Positions 16,684-30,100 of a DNA stretch of 64,000 nucleotides are shown here, piece after piece. Where the stretch lies: NCBI GenBank assembly GCA_964057225.1, contig OZ059895.1, positions 9,734,001-9,798,000 on the forward strand, read 5' to 3'. This DNA comes from Auanema rhodensis (Eukaryota; Nematoda; Chromadorea; Rhabditida; Rhabditidae). The position numbers and the translations under genes were made by a program. The notes under the pieces were generated by a model. It was not told the origin of the DNA, did not search any database, and saw only the letters and a list, made by a program, of their open reading frames with translations. The first letter of the stretch is position 1; each line of letters begins with the position of its first letter.

Positions 16684-17662
16684 TCAAAATGAAGGATCAA
16701 AGCGGATAAACATGTTCAGGTTGAGTGCTTCTGGACTTAGTTTAAAGTAGAATACATTCTGCTTATAACCAAAAGTCTTTATAGTAGCCTCATCTGCATA
16801 TATAACAATATAGCCCATATTGTTCAACAATTGCTTGCACGTCATGGTGTTATAAGAGCGCATCTAAAAAATGATAAAATTGAAAATAAATAAATATGCA
16901 AGCTTACATTAATAGAGAACTTTTCGGGCTTATAGTGACAAAACTCCTTCAAAAGACCCAACGCATCATTCCTTCCTCTACACTTTATACAGAGGCTGAA
17001 ACAGTGATACTCGTCTATAACCTGCAATGATTCCCTACAAGTTTTGCAGAGACAAATTGGTCTCATTAATACACTCCTTGGTGGAGTGCTCTCTCTCAGA
17101 ATCTCCATCTGCTTTATTGGTGAATCTAAATTAAAGATTTAATAAATACAAGTTAAGGTTCATACCAAAACTTGTAAAATTTGGAGCTGGTGTGGGTGGT
17201 CGTGGTACTTCAGGTTCAGGCGATTTGCGCACAACATTTGTCACATCAGCAAGTACAGCACGCTTCATTTCCGCTAAAGATCCAACTTTCTAAAATATAA
17301 GGCAAACTTGCAGAGAGGAGCAGTCTATGGCGATTGGCAAAGAGTGGCAGGAGATGGTGAAACGTCGGATCCTCGGATAGTTGGCAGAGCTGAAATGTAA
17401 ATGTAGCAAAATTGCCAACCTTTTATACAAAGATTTTTGTAAAGTACAACCCATTGTGTTACAATCAAGTTTGCTGATGAAATTCTTTTATTAATTAGAT
17501 TTTACAGCATATTTATGCAGATATACTCATCTCGTCGACAGTTGCCAGCAGTTGGCGCACTCTGAACCTGTAAACAATCTGCATATTAATTAGTTTTTAC
17601 ATCTCTTTAAACATTATTGTTTACCGTTTGTGCCATAAACAACAGCCATCTCTGTAAAACAT
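16684..17662 (-). CDS. Spliced protein with Cys cluster, D-box and Cdk-type sites (family unknown)
   Basis: Three 3-prime exons are well supported: 17289-17166, 17125-16908 and 16863-16684. Their introns are 40 and 44 bp with consensus ends, and the phases agree. Upstream exons at 17662-17625, 17567-17527 and 17389-17364 would complete a 208-codon frame from an ATG at 17662, but one donor (GAC|GTTTCA) is weak; the ATG at 17268 is the alternative start. The 17166-17289 exon encodes RAVLADVTN, a match to the APC/C destruction box RxxLxxxxN. SPIK and TPPR fit the Cdk consensus [ST]Px[KR]. A Cys cluster follows in the next exon (C-x-C-x2-C-x11-C-x3-C-x2-C, probably zinc-binding), then an uncharacterised C-terminal domain. 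It looks like an accessory, host-directed or cell-cycle-linked protein; that role is inference. Confidence 0.6.
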
Positions 17663-17901
17663 TTAGGCTTTTTAAACTTTGCTTAATAGCTCATATATTA
17701 TTCATAGTATACTTTTACACCCATATTGTAGCACAAAACATATGACTGCCAACGTTTTATATGTAAAAATATTTCATTCTTGAATATTTAATAATGGTTA
17801 TATTACGAAACTAAAACTTTTGAAATGTTAAAATGATTATACTATATTTAAACCCCCACAGTGCAGTTATTACTGTTTATTAACCATCGATATGCGTGGC
17901 G
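17663..17901 (-). promoter_or_regulatory. Upstream region of the minus-strand gene, next to right TIR
   Basis: AT-rich, with no supported gene. On the minus strand, a TATA-like AAATATAGTATAA lies near 17840-17856, after a C-rich word (GGGGGTTTAAA as read on minus). A small inverted repeat (CAGTTATTACTG) and an ATCGAT lie near the TIR edge. Confidence 0.35.
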
Positions 17902-18087
17902 TTGAGGTCAGCGCAACTGTTTCTTAATCTTATTGTATTTACCTTCAATGTGTGCTCTATTTAGTTATTGTATTGTTATATTAGTAAAATAAAGTTTAAA
18001 ACTAATCTTTTATTATAATTTGAAACCTTTACTTGTTAGAATAAATATAATTAATAACAATTTGTAATTTCAAAAATTAATAATTTA

Positions 18088-18302
18088 ATGTCATTCTTAT
18101 CGAATTAACCTTCGATATGTGTTCCATTGAATTTTGGTATTTCATATCGTTCTTATCGAATTAACTTTCGATATGTGTTCCATTAAATTTTGGTATTTCA
18201 TATCGTTCTTATCGAATTAACTTTCGATATGTGTTCCATTAAATTTTGGTATTTCATATCGTTCTTATCGAATTAACTTTCGATATGTGTTCCATTGAAT
18301 TA
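18088..18302 (-). repeat. Four 55-56 bp CGATA-rich repeats, right TIR
   Basis: Mirrored copy of the left array. TATCGAATTAA...TTCGATATG units recur four times with TTCCATT(G/A)AATT spacers. About 11 CGATA/TATCG pentamers are present. Three of the four units read AAAGTTAA rather than GAAGGTTAA (in TIR orientation), so the two arrays have partly homogenised separately. Confidence 0.86.
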
Positions 18303-18439
18303 CCCATAACAAGTACGGTGAACAAAATTATCTACATGCAAAAATTTTATTGATCTTTAAAATAAAAACAATACAAACACAATACAATAAAAAATAATCA
18401 AAATAAGTAAACAAACATTATTAATAAATATAATAAAGA

Positions 18440-18770
18440 AATAAATAAAATTTAAAAACAAATTTATATATTTAAAATTTAAATATAATTTATATATAAA
18501 ATTTAAAGTTTAAATATAATTTATATATATAAAATTTAAATATAATTTAAATAATTAAAGTTTAAATAAAATTTATATATATATAAAATTTAAATATAAT
18601 TTAAATATTTAAAATTAAGATTTTTATTTTTACTTAATATATTTAAAAATAATTGAAAATATATACATACATTTGAAAAAGCATATTTAAGTTTGATTTT
18701 AAAAAAAAAAAAAAAATTTAAAAAAAAAATCAAAAAAAAAAAAAAATCATGCTTTAAATCATGACTTTTA
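18440..18770. repeat. A/T-only low-complexity zone in right TIR
   Basis: Mirror of the left zone, with longer poly-A runs (around 18700-18746) and different TATA/AAATTT tract lengths. The long homopolymers make this the least certain stretch of the assembly in the window. Confidence 0.78.
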
Positions 18771-18804
18771 TATTTAAAAAAGGAAAATCCATGAACCATG
18801 ATCC

Positions 18805-18925
18805 TAAAATATGTTTTTGACAGCTGACGCGCCCCAAAAATATGTTTTTGACAGCTGACGCGCCCCAAAAGTATGTTTTTAGCAGCTGACGCCCCCAAAA
18901 GTATGTTTTTGACAGCTGTTTGGGG
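18805..18925 (-). repeat. Subterminal CAGCTG repeats, right
   Basis: CAGCTG cores at 18821, 18852, 18883 and 18913, a spacing of 30-31 bp, with GACGCGCCCC/GACGCCCCC spacers. This array is more regular than the left one, where the units nearest the interior have lost bases. Confidence 0.85.
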
Positions 18926-18958
18926 GCGTGGTTAGTAAATTTTGCACGGCTCTCTACT

Positions 18959-18964
18959 AATATC
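18959..18964. repeat. Target site duplication, right copy (AATATC)
   Basis: Identical to 3140-3145. The satellite continues directly with AGATATTTTCGC, so removing the element plus one copy restores an intact monomer junction. Confidence 0.96.
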
Positions 18965-21900
18965 AGATATTTTCGCTTACGACCATACCACGTTGAAAGT
19001 ACGCCATACAGCTGATTTTCAATTTTATCTTTTCCGTAACAAATGTTTTCAATTTTCAAGCACTTTTACTTAGATAGCTCAACCAAAGGAAAGCAAATTA
19101 TCTTCAATTTTATTTCTATATTACAGTTATAAACCAGTAGGTAATGAAACCTTCATATTGAATTTACTGTTTCTATCTATTTCCTATTAAAACAAACATT
19201 GTTCAAACACTATGCAACTATGAAACCTTTTTTAATTTATTGTATTTGGAGCTCATAAAATTTGATATCATCGAGGGATCCAGATGGAACGTGGAAAATT
19301 ACATTACTAACATGAAATTGGAAAAAAAAGTATAACAAGGATAAGTATGTTAACGATTGAATATCAGATATTTTCGCTTACGACCATACCACGTTGAAAG
19401 TACGCCATACAGCTGATTTTCAATTTTATCTTTTCCGTAACAAATGTTTTCAATTTTCAAGCACTTTTACTTAGATAGCTCAACCAAAGGAAAGCAAATT
19501 ATCTTCAATTTTATTTCTATATTACAGTTATAAACCAGTAGGTAATGAAACCTTCATATTGAATTTACTGTTTCTATCTATTTCCTATTAAAACAAACAT
19601 TGTTCAAACACTATGCAACTATGAAACCTTTTTTAATTTATTGTATTTGGAGCTCATAAAATTTGATATCATCGAGGGATCCAGATGGAACGTGGAAAAT
19701 TACATTACTAACATGAAATTGGAAAAAAAAGTATAACAAGGATAAGTATGTTAACGATTGAATATCAGATATTTTCGCTTACGACCATACCACGTTGAAA
19801 GTACGCCATACAGCTGATTTTCAATTTTATCTTTTCCGTAACAAATGTTTTCAATTTTCAAGCACTTTTACTTAGATAGCTCAACCAAAGGAAAGCAAAT
19901 TATCTTCAATTTTATTTCTATATTACAGTTATAAACCAGTAGGTAATGAAACCTTCATATTGAATTTACTGTTTCTATCTATTTCCTATTAAAACAAACA
20001 TTGTTCAAACACTATGCAACTATGAAACCTTTTTTAATTTATTGTATTTGGAGCTCATAAAATTTGATATCATCGAGGGATCCAGATGGAACGTGGAAAA
20101 TTACATTACTAACATGAAATTGGAAAAAAAAGTATAACAAGGATAAGTATGTTAACGATTGAATATCAGATATTTTCGCTTACGACCATACCACGTTGAA
20201 AGTACGCCATACAGCTGATTTTCAATTTTATCTTTTCCGTAACAAATGTTTTCAATTTTCAAGCACTTTTACTTAGATAGCTCAACCAAAGGAAAGCAAA
20301 TTATCTTCAATTTTATTTCTATATTACAGTTATAAACCAGTAGGTAATGAAACCTTCATATTGAATTTACTGTTTCTATCTATTTCCTATTAAAACAAAC
20401 ATTGTTCAAACACTATGCAACTATGAAACCTTTTTTAATTTATTGTATTTGGAGCTCATAAAATTTGATATCATCGAGGGATCCAGATGGAACGTGGAAA
20501 ATTACATTACTAACATGAAATTGGAAAAAAAAGTATAACAAGGATAAGTATGTTAACGATTGAATATCAGATATTTTCGCTTACGACCATACCACGTTGA
20601 AAGTACGCCATACAGCTGATTTTCAATTTTATCTTTTCCGTAACAAATGTTTTCAATTTTCAAGCACTTTTACTTAGATAGCTCAACCAAAGGAAAGCAA
20701 ATTATCTTCAATTTTATTTCTATATTACAGTTATAAACCAGTAGGTAATGAAACCTTCATATTGAATTTACTGTTTCTATCTATTTCCTATTAAAACAAA
20801 CATTGTTCAAACACTATGCAACTATGAAACCTTTTTTAATTTATTGTATTTGGAGCTCATAAAATTTGATATCATCGAGGGATCCAGATGGAACGTGGAA
20901 AATTACATTACTAACATGAAATTGGAAAAAAAAGTATAACAAGGATAAGTATGTTAACGATTGAATATCAGATATTTTCGCTTACGACCATACCACGTTG
21001 AAAGTACGCCATACAGCTGATTTTCAAATTTATCTTTTCCGTAACAAATGTTTTCAATTTTCAAGCACTTTTACTTAGATAGCTCAACCAAAGGAAAGCA
21101 AATTATCTTCATTTTTATTTCTATATTACAGTTATAAACCAGTAGGTAATGAAACCTTCATATTGAATTTACTGTTTCTATCTATTTCCTATTAAAACAA
21201 ACATTGTTCAAACACTATGTAACTATGAAACCTTTTTTAATTTATTGTATTTGGAGCTCATAAAATTTGATATCATCGAGGGGTCCAGATGGAACGTGGA
21301 AAATTACATTACTAACATGAAATTGGAAAAAAAAGTATAACAAGGATAAGTATGTTAACGATTGAATATCAGATATTTTCGCTTACGACCATACCACGTT
21401 GAAAGTACGCCATACAGCTAATTTTCAATTTTATCTTTTCAGTAACAAATGTTTTCAATTTTCAAGCACTTTTACTTAGATAGCTCAACCAAAGGAAAGC
21501 AAATTATCTTCATTTTTATTTCTATATTACAGTTATAAACCAGTAGGTAATGAAACCTTCATATTGAATTTACTGTTTCTATCTATTTCCTATTAAAACA
21601 AACATTGTTCAAACACTATGCAACTATGAAACCTTTTTTAATTTATTGTATTTGGAGCTCATAAAATTTGATATCATCGAGGGATCCAGATGGAAGGTGG
21701 AAAATTACATAACTAACATGAAATTGGAAAAAAAACTATAACGGGGATAAGTATGTTAACGATTGAATATCAGATATTTTCGCTTACGACCATACCACGT
21801 TGAAAGTACGCCATACAGCTGATTTTCAATTTTATCTTTTCAGTAACAAATGTTTTCAATTTTCAAGCACTTTTACTTAGATAGCTCAACCAAAGGAAAG

Positions 21901-24179
21901 CAAATTATCTTCAATTTTATTTCTATATTACAGTTATAAACCAGTAGGTAATGAAACCTTCATATTGAATTTACTGTTTCTATCTATTTCCTATTAAAAC
22001 AAACATTGTTCAAACACTATGCAACTATGAAACCTTTTTTAATTTATTGTATTTGGAGCTCATAAAATTTGATATCATCGAGGGATCCAGATGGAACGTG
22101 GAAAATTACATTACTAACATGAAATTGGAAAAAAAAGTATAACAAGGATAAGTATGTTAACGATTGAATATCAGATATTTTCGCTTACGACCATACCACG
22201 TTGAAAGTACGCCATACAGCTGATTTTCAATTTTATCTTTTCCGTAACAAATGTTTTCAATTTTCAAGCACTTTTACTTAGATAGCTCAACCAAAGGAAA
22301 GCAAATTATCTTCAATTTTATTTCTATATTACAGTTATAAACCAGTAGGTAATGAAACCTTTATCTTGAATTTACTGTTTCTTTCTATTTCCTATCAAAA
22401 CAAACATTGTTCAAACACTATGCAACTATGAAACCTTTTTTAATTTATTGTATTTGGAGCTCATAAAATTTGATATCATCGAGGGATCCAGATGGAACGT
22501 GGAAAATTACATTACTAACATGGAATTGGAAAAAAAAGTATAACAAGGATAAGTATGTTAACGATTGAATATCAGATATTTTCGCTTACGACCATACCAC
22601 GTTGAAAGTACGCCATACAGCTGATTTTCAATTTTATCTTTTCCGTAACAAATGTTTTCAATTTTCAAGCACTTTTACTTAGATAGCTCAACCAGAGGAA
22701 AGCAAATTATCTTCAATTTTATTTCTATATTACAGTTATAAACCAGTAGGTAATGAAACCTTCATATTGAATTTACTGTTTCTATCTATTTCCTATTAAA
22801 ACAAACATTGTTCAAACACTATGCAACTATGAAACCTTTTTTAATTTATTGTATTTGGAGCTCATAAAATTTGATATCATCGAGGGATCCAGATGGAACG
22901 TGGAAAATTACATTACTAACATGAAATTGGAAAAAAAAGTATAACAAGGATAAGTATGTTAACGATTGAATATCAGATATTTTCGCTTACGACCATACCA
23001 CGTTGAAAGTACGCCATACAGCTGATTTTCAATTTTATCTTTTCCGTAACAAATGTTTTCAATTTTCAAGCACTTTTACTTAGATAGCTCAACCAAAGGA
23101 AAGCAAATTATCTTCAATTTTATTTCTATATTACAGTTATAAACCAGTAGGTAATGAAACCTTCATATTGTATTTACTGTTTCTATCTATTTCCTATTAA
23201 AACAAACATTGTTCAAACACTATGCAACTATGAAACCTTTTTTAATTTATTGTATTTGGAGCTCATAAAATTTGATATCATCGAGGGATCCAGATGGAAC
23301 GTGGAAAATTACATAACTAAAATGAAATTGGAAAAAAAAGTATAACAAGGATAAGTATGTTAACGACTGAATATCAGATATTTTCGCTTACGACCATACC
23401 ACGTTGAAAGTACGCCATACAGCTGATTTTCAATTTTATCTTTTCCGTAACAAATGTTTTCAATTTTCAAGCACTTTTACTTAGATAGCTCAACCAAAGG
23501 AAAGCAAATTATCTTCAATTTTATTTCTATATTACAGTTATAAACCAGTAGGTAATGAAACCTTCATATTGAATTTACTGTTTCTATCTATTTCCTATCA
23601 AAACAAACATTGTTCAAACACTATGCAACTATGAAACCTTTTTTAATTCATTGTATTTGGAGCTCATAAAATTTGATATCATCGAGGGATCCAGATGGAA
23701 CGTGGAAAATTACATAACTAAAATGAAATTGGAAAAAAAAGTATAACAAGGATAAGTATGTTAACGATTGAATATCAGATATTTTCGCTTACGACCATAC
23801 CACGTTGAAAGTACGCCATACAGCTGATTTTCAATTTTATCTTTTCCGTAACAAATGTTTTCAATTTTCAAGCACTTTTACTTAGATAGCTCAACCAAAG
23901 GAAAGCAAATTATCTTCAATTTTATTTCTATATTACAGTTATAAACCAGTAGGTAATGAAACCTTCATATTGAATTTACTGTTTCTATCTATTTCCTATT
24001 AAAACAAACATTGTTCAAACACTATGCAACTATGAAACCTTTTTTAATTTATTGTATTTGGAGCTCATAAAATTTGATATCATCGAGGGATCCAGATGGA
24101 ACGTGGAAAATTACATTACTAACATGAAATTGGAAAAAAAAGTATAACAAGGATAAGTATGTTAACGACTGAATATCAG

Positions 24180-27100
24180 ATATTTTCGCTTACGACCATA
24201 CCACGTTGAAAGTACGCCATACAGCTGATTTTCAATTTTATCTTTTCCGTAACAAATGTTTTCAATTTTCAAGCACTTTTACTTAGATAGCTCAACCAAA
24301 GGAAAGCAAATTATCTTCAATTTTATTTCTATATTACAGTTATAAACCAGTAGGTAATGAAACCTTCATCTTGAATTTACTGTTTCTATCTATTTCCTAT
24401 CAAAACAAACATTGTTCAAACACTATGCAACTATGAAAACTTTTTTAATTTATTGTATTTGGAGCTCATAAAATTTGATATCATCGAGGGATCCAGATGG
24501 AACGTGGAAAATTACATAACTAAAATGAAATTGAAAAAAAAAGTATAACAAGGATAAGTATGTTAACGATTGAATATCAGATATTTTCGCTTACGACCAT
24601 ACCACGTTGAAAGTACGCCATACAGCTGATTTTCAATTTTATCTTTTCCGTAACAAATGTTTTCAATTTTCAAGCACTTTTACTTAGATAGCTCAACCAA
24701 AGGAAAGCAAATTATCTTCAATTTTATTTCTATATTACAGTTATAAACCAGTAGGTAATGAAACCTTCATATTGAATTTACTGTTTCTATCTATTTCCTA
24801 TTAAAACAAACATTGTTCAAACACTATGCAACTATGAAACCTTTTTTAATTTATTGTATTTGGAGCTCATAAAATTTGATATCATCGAGGGATCCAGATG
24901 GAACGTGGAAAATTACATTACTAACATGAAATTGGAAAAAAAGTATAACAAGGATAAGTATGTTAACGATTGAATATCAGATATTTTCGCTTACGACCAT
25001 ACCACGTTGAAAGTACGCCATACAGCTGATTTTCAATTTTATCTTTTCCGTAACAAATGTTTTCAATTTTCAAGCACTTTTACTTAGATAGCTCAACCAA
25101 AGGAAAGCAAATTATCTTCAATTTTATTTCTATATTACAGTTATAAACCAGTAGGTAATGAAACCTTCATATTGAATTTACTGTTTCTATCTATTTCCTA
25201 TTAAAACAAACATTGTTCAAACACTATGCAACTATGAAACCTTTTTTAATTTATTGTATTTGGAGCTCATAAAATTTGATATCATCGAGGGATCCAGATG
25301 GAACGTGGAAAATTACATTACTAACATGAAATTGGAAAAAAAGTATAACAAGGATAAGTATGTTAACGATTGAATATCAGATATTTTCGCTTACGACCAT
25401 ACCACGTTGAAAGTACGCCATACAGCTGATTTTCAATTTTATCTTTTCCGTAACAAATGTTTTCAATTTTCAAGCACTTTTACTTAGATAGCTCAACCAA
25501 AGGAAAGCAAATTATCTTCAATTTTATTTCTATATTACAGTTATAAACCAGTAGGTAATGAAACCTTCATCTTGAATTTACTGTTTCTATCTATTTCCTA
25601 TCAAAACAAACATTGTTCAAACACTATGCAACTATGAAAACTTTTTTAATTTATTGTATTTGGAGCTCATAAAATTTGATATCATCGAGGGATCCAGATG
25701 GAACGTGGAAAATTACATAACTAAAATGAAATTGAAAAAAAAAGTATAACAAGGATAAGTATGTTAACGATTGAATATCAGATATTTTCGCTTACGACCA
25801 TACCACGTTGAAAGTACGCCATACAGCTGATTTTCAATTTTATCTTTTCCGTAACAAATGTTTTCAATTTTCAAGCACTTTTACTTAGATAGCTCAACCA
25901 AAGGAAAGCAAATTATCTTCAATTTTATTTCTATATTACAGTTATAAACCAGTAGGTAATGAAACCTTCATATTGAATTTGCTGTTTCTATCTATTTCCT
26001 ATTAAAACAAACATTGTTCAAACACTATGCAACTATGAAACCTTTTTTAATTTATTGTATTTGGAGCTCATAAAATTTGATATCATCGAGGGATCCAGAT
26101 GGAACGTGGAAAGTTACATTACTAACATGAAATTGGAAAAAAAAGTATAACAAGGATAAGTATGTTAACGATTGAATATCAGATATTTTCGCTTACGACC
26201 ATACCACGTTGAAAGTACGCCATACAGCTGATTTTCAATTTTATCTTTTCCGTAACAAATGTTTTCAATTTTCAAGCACTTTTACTTAGATAGCTCAACC
26301 AAAGGAAAGCAAATTATCTTCAATTTTATTTCTATATTACAGTTATAAACCAGTAGGTAATGAAACCTTCATCTTGAATTTACTGTTTCTATCTATTTCC
26401 TATCAAAACAAACATTGTTCAAACACTATGCAACTATGAAACCTTTTCTAATTTATTGTATTTGGAGCTCATAAAATTTGATATCATCGAGGGATCCAGA
26501 TGGAACGTGGAAAATTACATAACTAAAATGAAATTGGAAAAAAAAGTATAACAAGGATAAGTATGTTAACGATTGAATATCAGATATTTTCGCTTATGAC
26601 CATACCACGTTGAAAGTACGCCATACAGCTGATTTTCAATTTTATCTTTTCAGTAACAAATGTTTTCAATTTTCAAGCACTTTTACTTAGATAGCTCAAC
26701 CAAAGGAAAGCAAATTATCTTCAATTTTATTTCTATATTACAGTTATAAACCAGTAGGTAATGAAACCTTCATATTGAATTTGCTGTTTCTATCTATTTC
26801 CTATTAAAACAAACATTGTTCAAACACTATGCAACTATGAAACCTTTTTTAATTTATTGTATTTGGAGCTCATAAAATTTGATATCATCGAGGGATCCAG
26901 ATGGAACGTGGAAAGTTACATTACTAACATGAAATTGGAAAAAAAAGTATAACAAGGATAAGTATGTTAACGATTGAATATCAGATATTTTCGCTTACGA
27001 CCATACCACGTTGAAAGTACGCCATACAGCTGATTTTCAATTTTATCTTTTCCGTAACAAATGTTTTCAATTTTCAAGCACTTTTACTTAGATAGCTCAA

Positions 27101-30100
27101 CCAAAGGAAAGCAAATTATCTTCAATTTTATTTCTATATTACAGTTATCAACCAGTAGGTAATGAAACCTTCATATTGAATTTACTGTTTCTATCTATCT
27201 CCTATTAAAACAAACATTGTTCAAACACTATGCAACTATGAAACCTTTTTTAATTTATTGTATTTGGAGTTCATAAAATTTGATATCATCGAGGGATCCA
27301 GATGGAACGTGGAAAATTACATAACTAAAATGAAATTGGAAAAAAAAGTATAACAAGGATAAGTATGTTAACGATTGAATATCAGATATTTTCGCTTACG
27401 ACCATACCACGTTGAAAGCACGCCATACAGCTGATTTTCAATTTTATCTTTTCCGTAACAAATGTTTTCAATTTTCAAGCACTTTTACTTAGATAGCTCA
27501 ACCAAAGGAAAGCAAATTATCTTCAATTTTATTTCTATATTACAGTTATAAACCAGTAGGTAATGAAACCTTCATATTGAATTTACTGTTTCTATCTATT
27601 TCCTATCAAAACAAACATTGTTCAAACACTATGCAACTATGAAACCTTTTTTAATTCATTGTATTTGGAGCTCATAAAATTTGATATCATCGAGGGATCC
27701 AGATGGAACGTGGAAAATTACATAACTAAAATGAAATTGGAAAAAAAAGTATAACAAGGATAAGTATGTTAACGATTGAATATCAGATATTTTCGCTTAC
27801 GACCATACCACGTTGAAAGTACGCCATACAGCTGATTTTCAATTTTATCTTTTCCGTAACAAATGTTTTCAATTTTCAAGCACTTTTACTTAGATAGCTC
27901 AACCAAAGGAAAGCAAATTATCTTCAATTTTATTTCTATATTACAGTTATAAACCAGTAGGTAATGAAACCTTCATATTGAATTTACTGTTTCTATCTAT
28001 TTCCTATTAAAACAAACATTGTTCAAACACTATGCAACTATGAAACCTTTTTTAATTTATTGTATTTGGAGCTCATAAAATTTGATATCATCGAGGGATC
28101 CAGATGGAACGTGGAAAATTACATTACTAACATGAAATTGGAAAAAAAAGTATAACAAGGATAAGTATGTTAACGACTGAATATCAGATATTTTCGCTTA
28201 CGACCATACCACGTTGAAAGTACGCCATACAGCTGATTTTCAATTTTATCTTTTCCGTAACAAATGTTTTCAATTTTCAAGCACTTTTACTTAGATAGCT
28301 CAACCAAAGGAAAGCAAATTATCTTCAATTTTATTTCTATATTACAGTTATAAACCAGTAGGTAATGAAACCTTCATCTTGAATTTGCTGTTTCTATCTA
28401 TTTCCTATCAAAACAAACATTGTTCAAACACTATGCAACTATGAAAACTTTTTTAATTTATTGTATTTGGAGCTCATAAAATTTGATATCATCGAGGGAT
28501 CCAGATGGAACGTGGAAAATTACATAACTAAAATGAAATTGAAAAAAAAAGTATAACAAGGATAAGTATGTTAACGATTGAATATCAGATATTTTCGCTT
28601 ACGACCATACCACGTTGAAAGTACGCCATACAGCTGATTTTCAATTTTATCTTTTCCGTAACAAATGTTTTCAATTTTCAAGCACTTTTACTTAGATAGC
28701 TCAACCAAAGGAAAGCAAATTATCTTCAATTTTATTTCTATATTACAGTTATAAACCAGTAGGTAATGAAACCTTCATATTGAATTTACTGTTTCTATCT
28801 ATTTCCTATTAAAACAAACATTGTTCAAACACTATGCAACTATGAAACCTTTTTTAATTTATTGTATTTGGAGCTCATAAAATTTGATATCATCGAGGGA
28901 TCCAGATGGAACGTGGAAAATTACATTACTAACATGAAATTGGAAAAAAAGTATAACAAGGATAAGTATGTTAACGATTGAATATCAGATATTTTCGCTT
29001 ACGACCATACCACGTTGAAAGTACGCCATACAGCTGATTTTCAATTTTATCTTTTCCGTAACAAATGTTTTCAATTTTCAAGCACTTTTACTTAGATAGC
29101 TCAACCAAAGGAAAGCAAATTATCTTCAATTTTATTTCTATATTACAGTTATAAACCAGTAGGTAATGAAACCTTCATATTGAATTTACTGTTTCTATCT
29201 ATTTCCTATTAAAACAAACATTGTTCAAACACTATGCAACTATGAAACCTTTTTTAATTTATTGTATTTGGAGCTCATAAAATTTGATATCATCGAGGGA
29301 TCCAGATGGAACGTGGAAAATTACATTACTAACATGAAATTGGAAAAAAAGTATAACAAGGATAAGTATGTTAACGATTGAATATCAGATATTTTCGCTT
29401 ACGACCATACCACGTTGAAAGTACGCCATACAGCTGATTTTCAATTTTATCTTTTCCGTAACAAATGTTTTCAATTTTCAAGCACTTTTACTTAGATAGC
29501 TCAACCAAAGGAAAGCAAATTATCTTCAATTTTATTTCTATATTACAGTTATAAACCAGTAGGTAATGAAACCTTCATCTTGAATTTACTGTTTCTATCT
29601 ATTTCCTATCAAAACAAACATTGTTCAAACACTATGCAACTATGAAAACTTTTTTAATTTATTGTATTTGGAGCTCATAAAATTTGATATCATCGAGGGA
29701 TCCAGATGGAACGTGGAAAATTACATAACTAAAATGAAATTGAAAAAAAAAGTATAACAAGGATAAGTATGTTAACGATTGAATATCAGATATTTTCGCT
29801 TACGACCATACCACGTTGAAAGTACGCCATACAGCTGATTTTCAATTTTATCTTTTCCGTAACAAATGTTTTCAATTTTCAAGCACTTTTACTTAGATAG
29901 CTCAACCAAAGGAAAGCAAATTATCTTCAATTTTATTTCTATATTACAGTTATAAACCAGTAGGTAATGAAACCTTCATATTGAATTTGCTGTTTCTATC
30001 TATTTCCTATTAAAACAAACATTGTTCAAACACTATGCAACTATGAAACCTTTTTTAATTTATTGTATTTGGAGCTCATAAAATTTGATATCATCGAGGG

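Larger units (their letters stand above)
3146..18958 (+). mobile_element. Complete Maverick/Polinton element, 15,813 bp
   Basis: The element is defined by 6-bp target duplications, TIRs of about 1 kb that start with AG, and the diagnostic gene set: protein-primed PolB, chromodomain integrase, adenovirus-type protease, A32/FtsK-like packaging ATPase, and major and minor capsid proteins. Its size is within the usual 15-20 kb. No frameshift or internal stop disrupts the core genes once short introns are removed. The presence of capsid, protease and ATPase genes means it may be able to form virions, as proposed for polintoviruses. Orientation is given by the polymerase strand. Confidence 0.96.
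17902..18958 (-). repeat. Right terminal inverted repeat (about 1,057 bp)
   Basis: Reverse complement of 3146-4151, about 50 bp longer because of tract-length changes in the A/T zone and small indels. The outer 93 bp are identical to the left arm. Order from the outer end: four CAGCTG repeats, the A/T-only zone, four CGATA-rich repeats, and unique sequence ending at TTGAGGTCAGC. Confidence 0.93.

Noticed and set aside
23154-23345. 63-codon ORF in the satellite; likewise 31420-31617
   Set aside because: Private point changes open a frame in one monomer only; about 120 other monomers have stops there.
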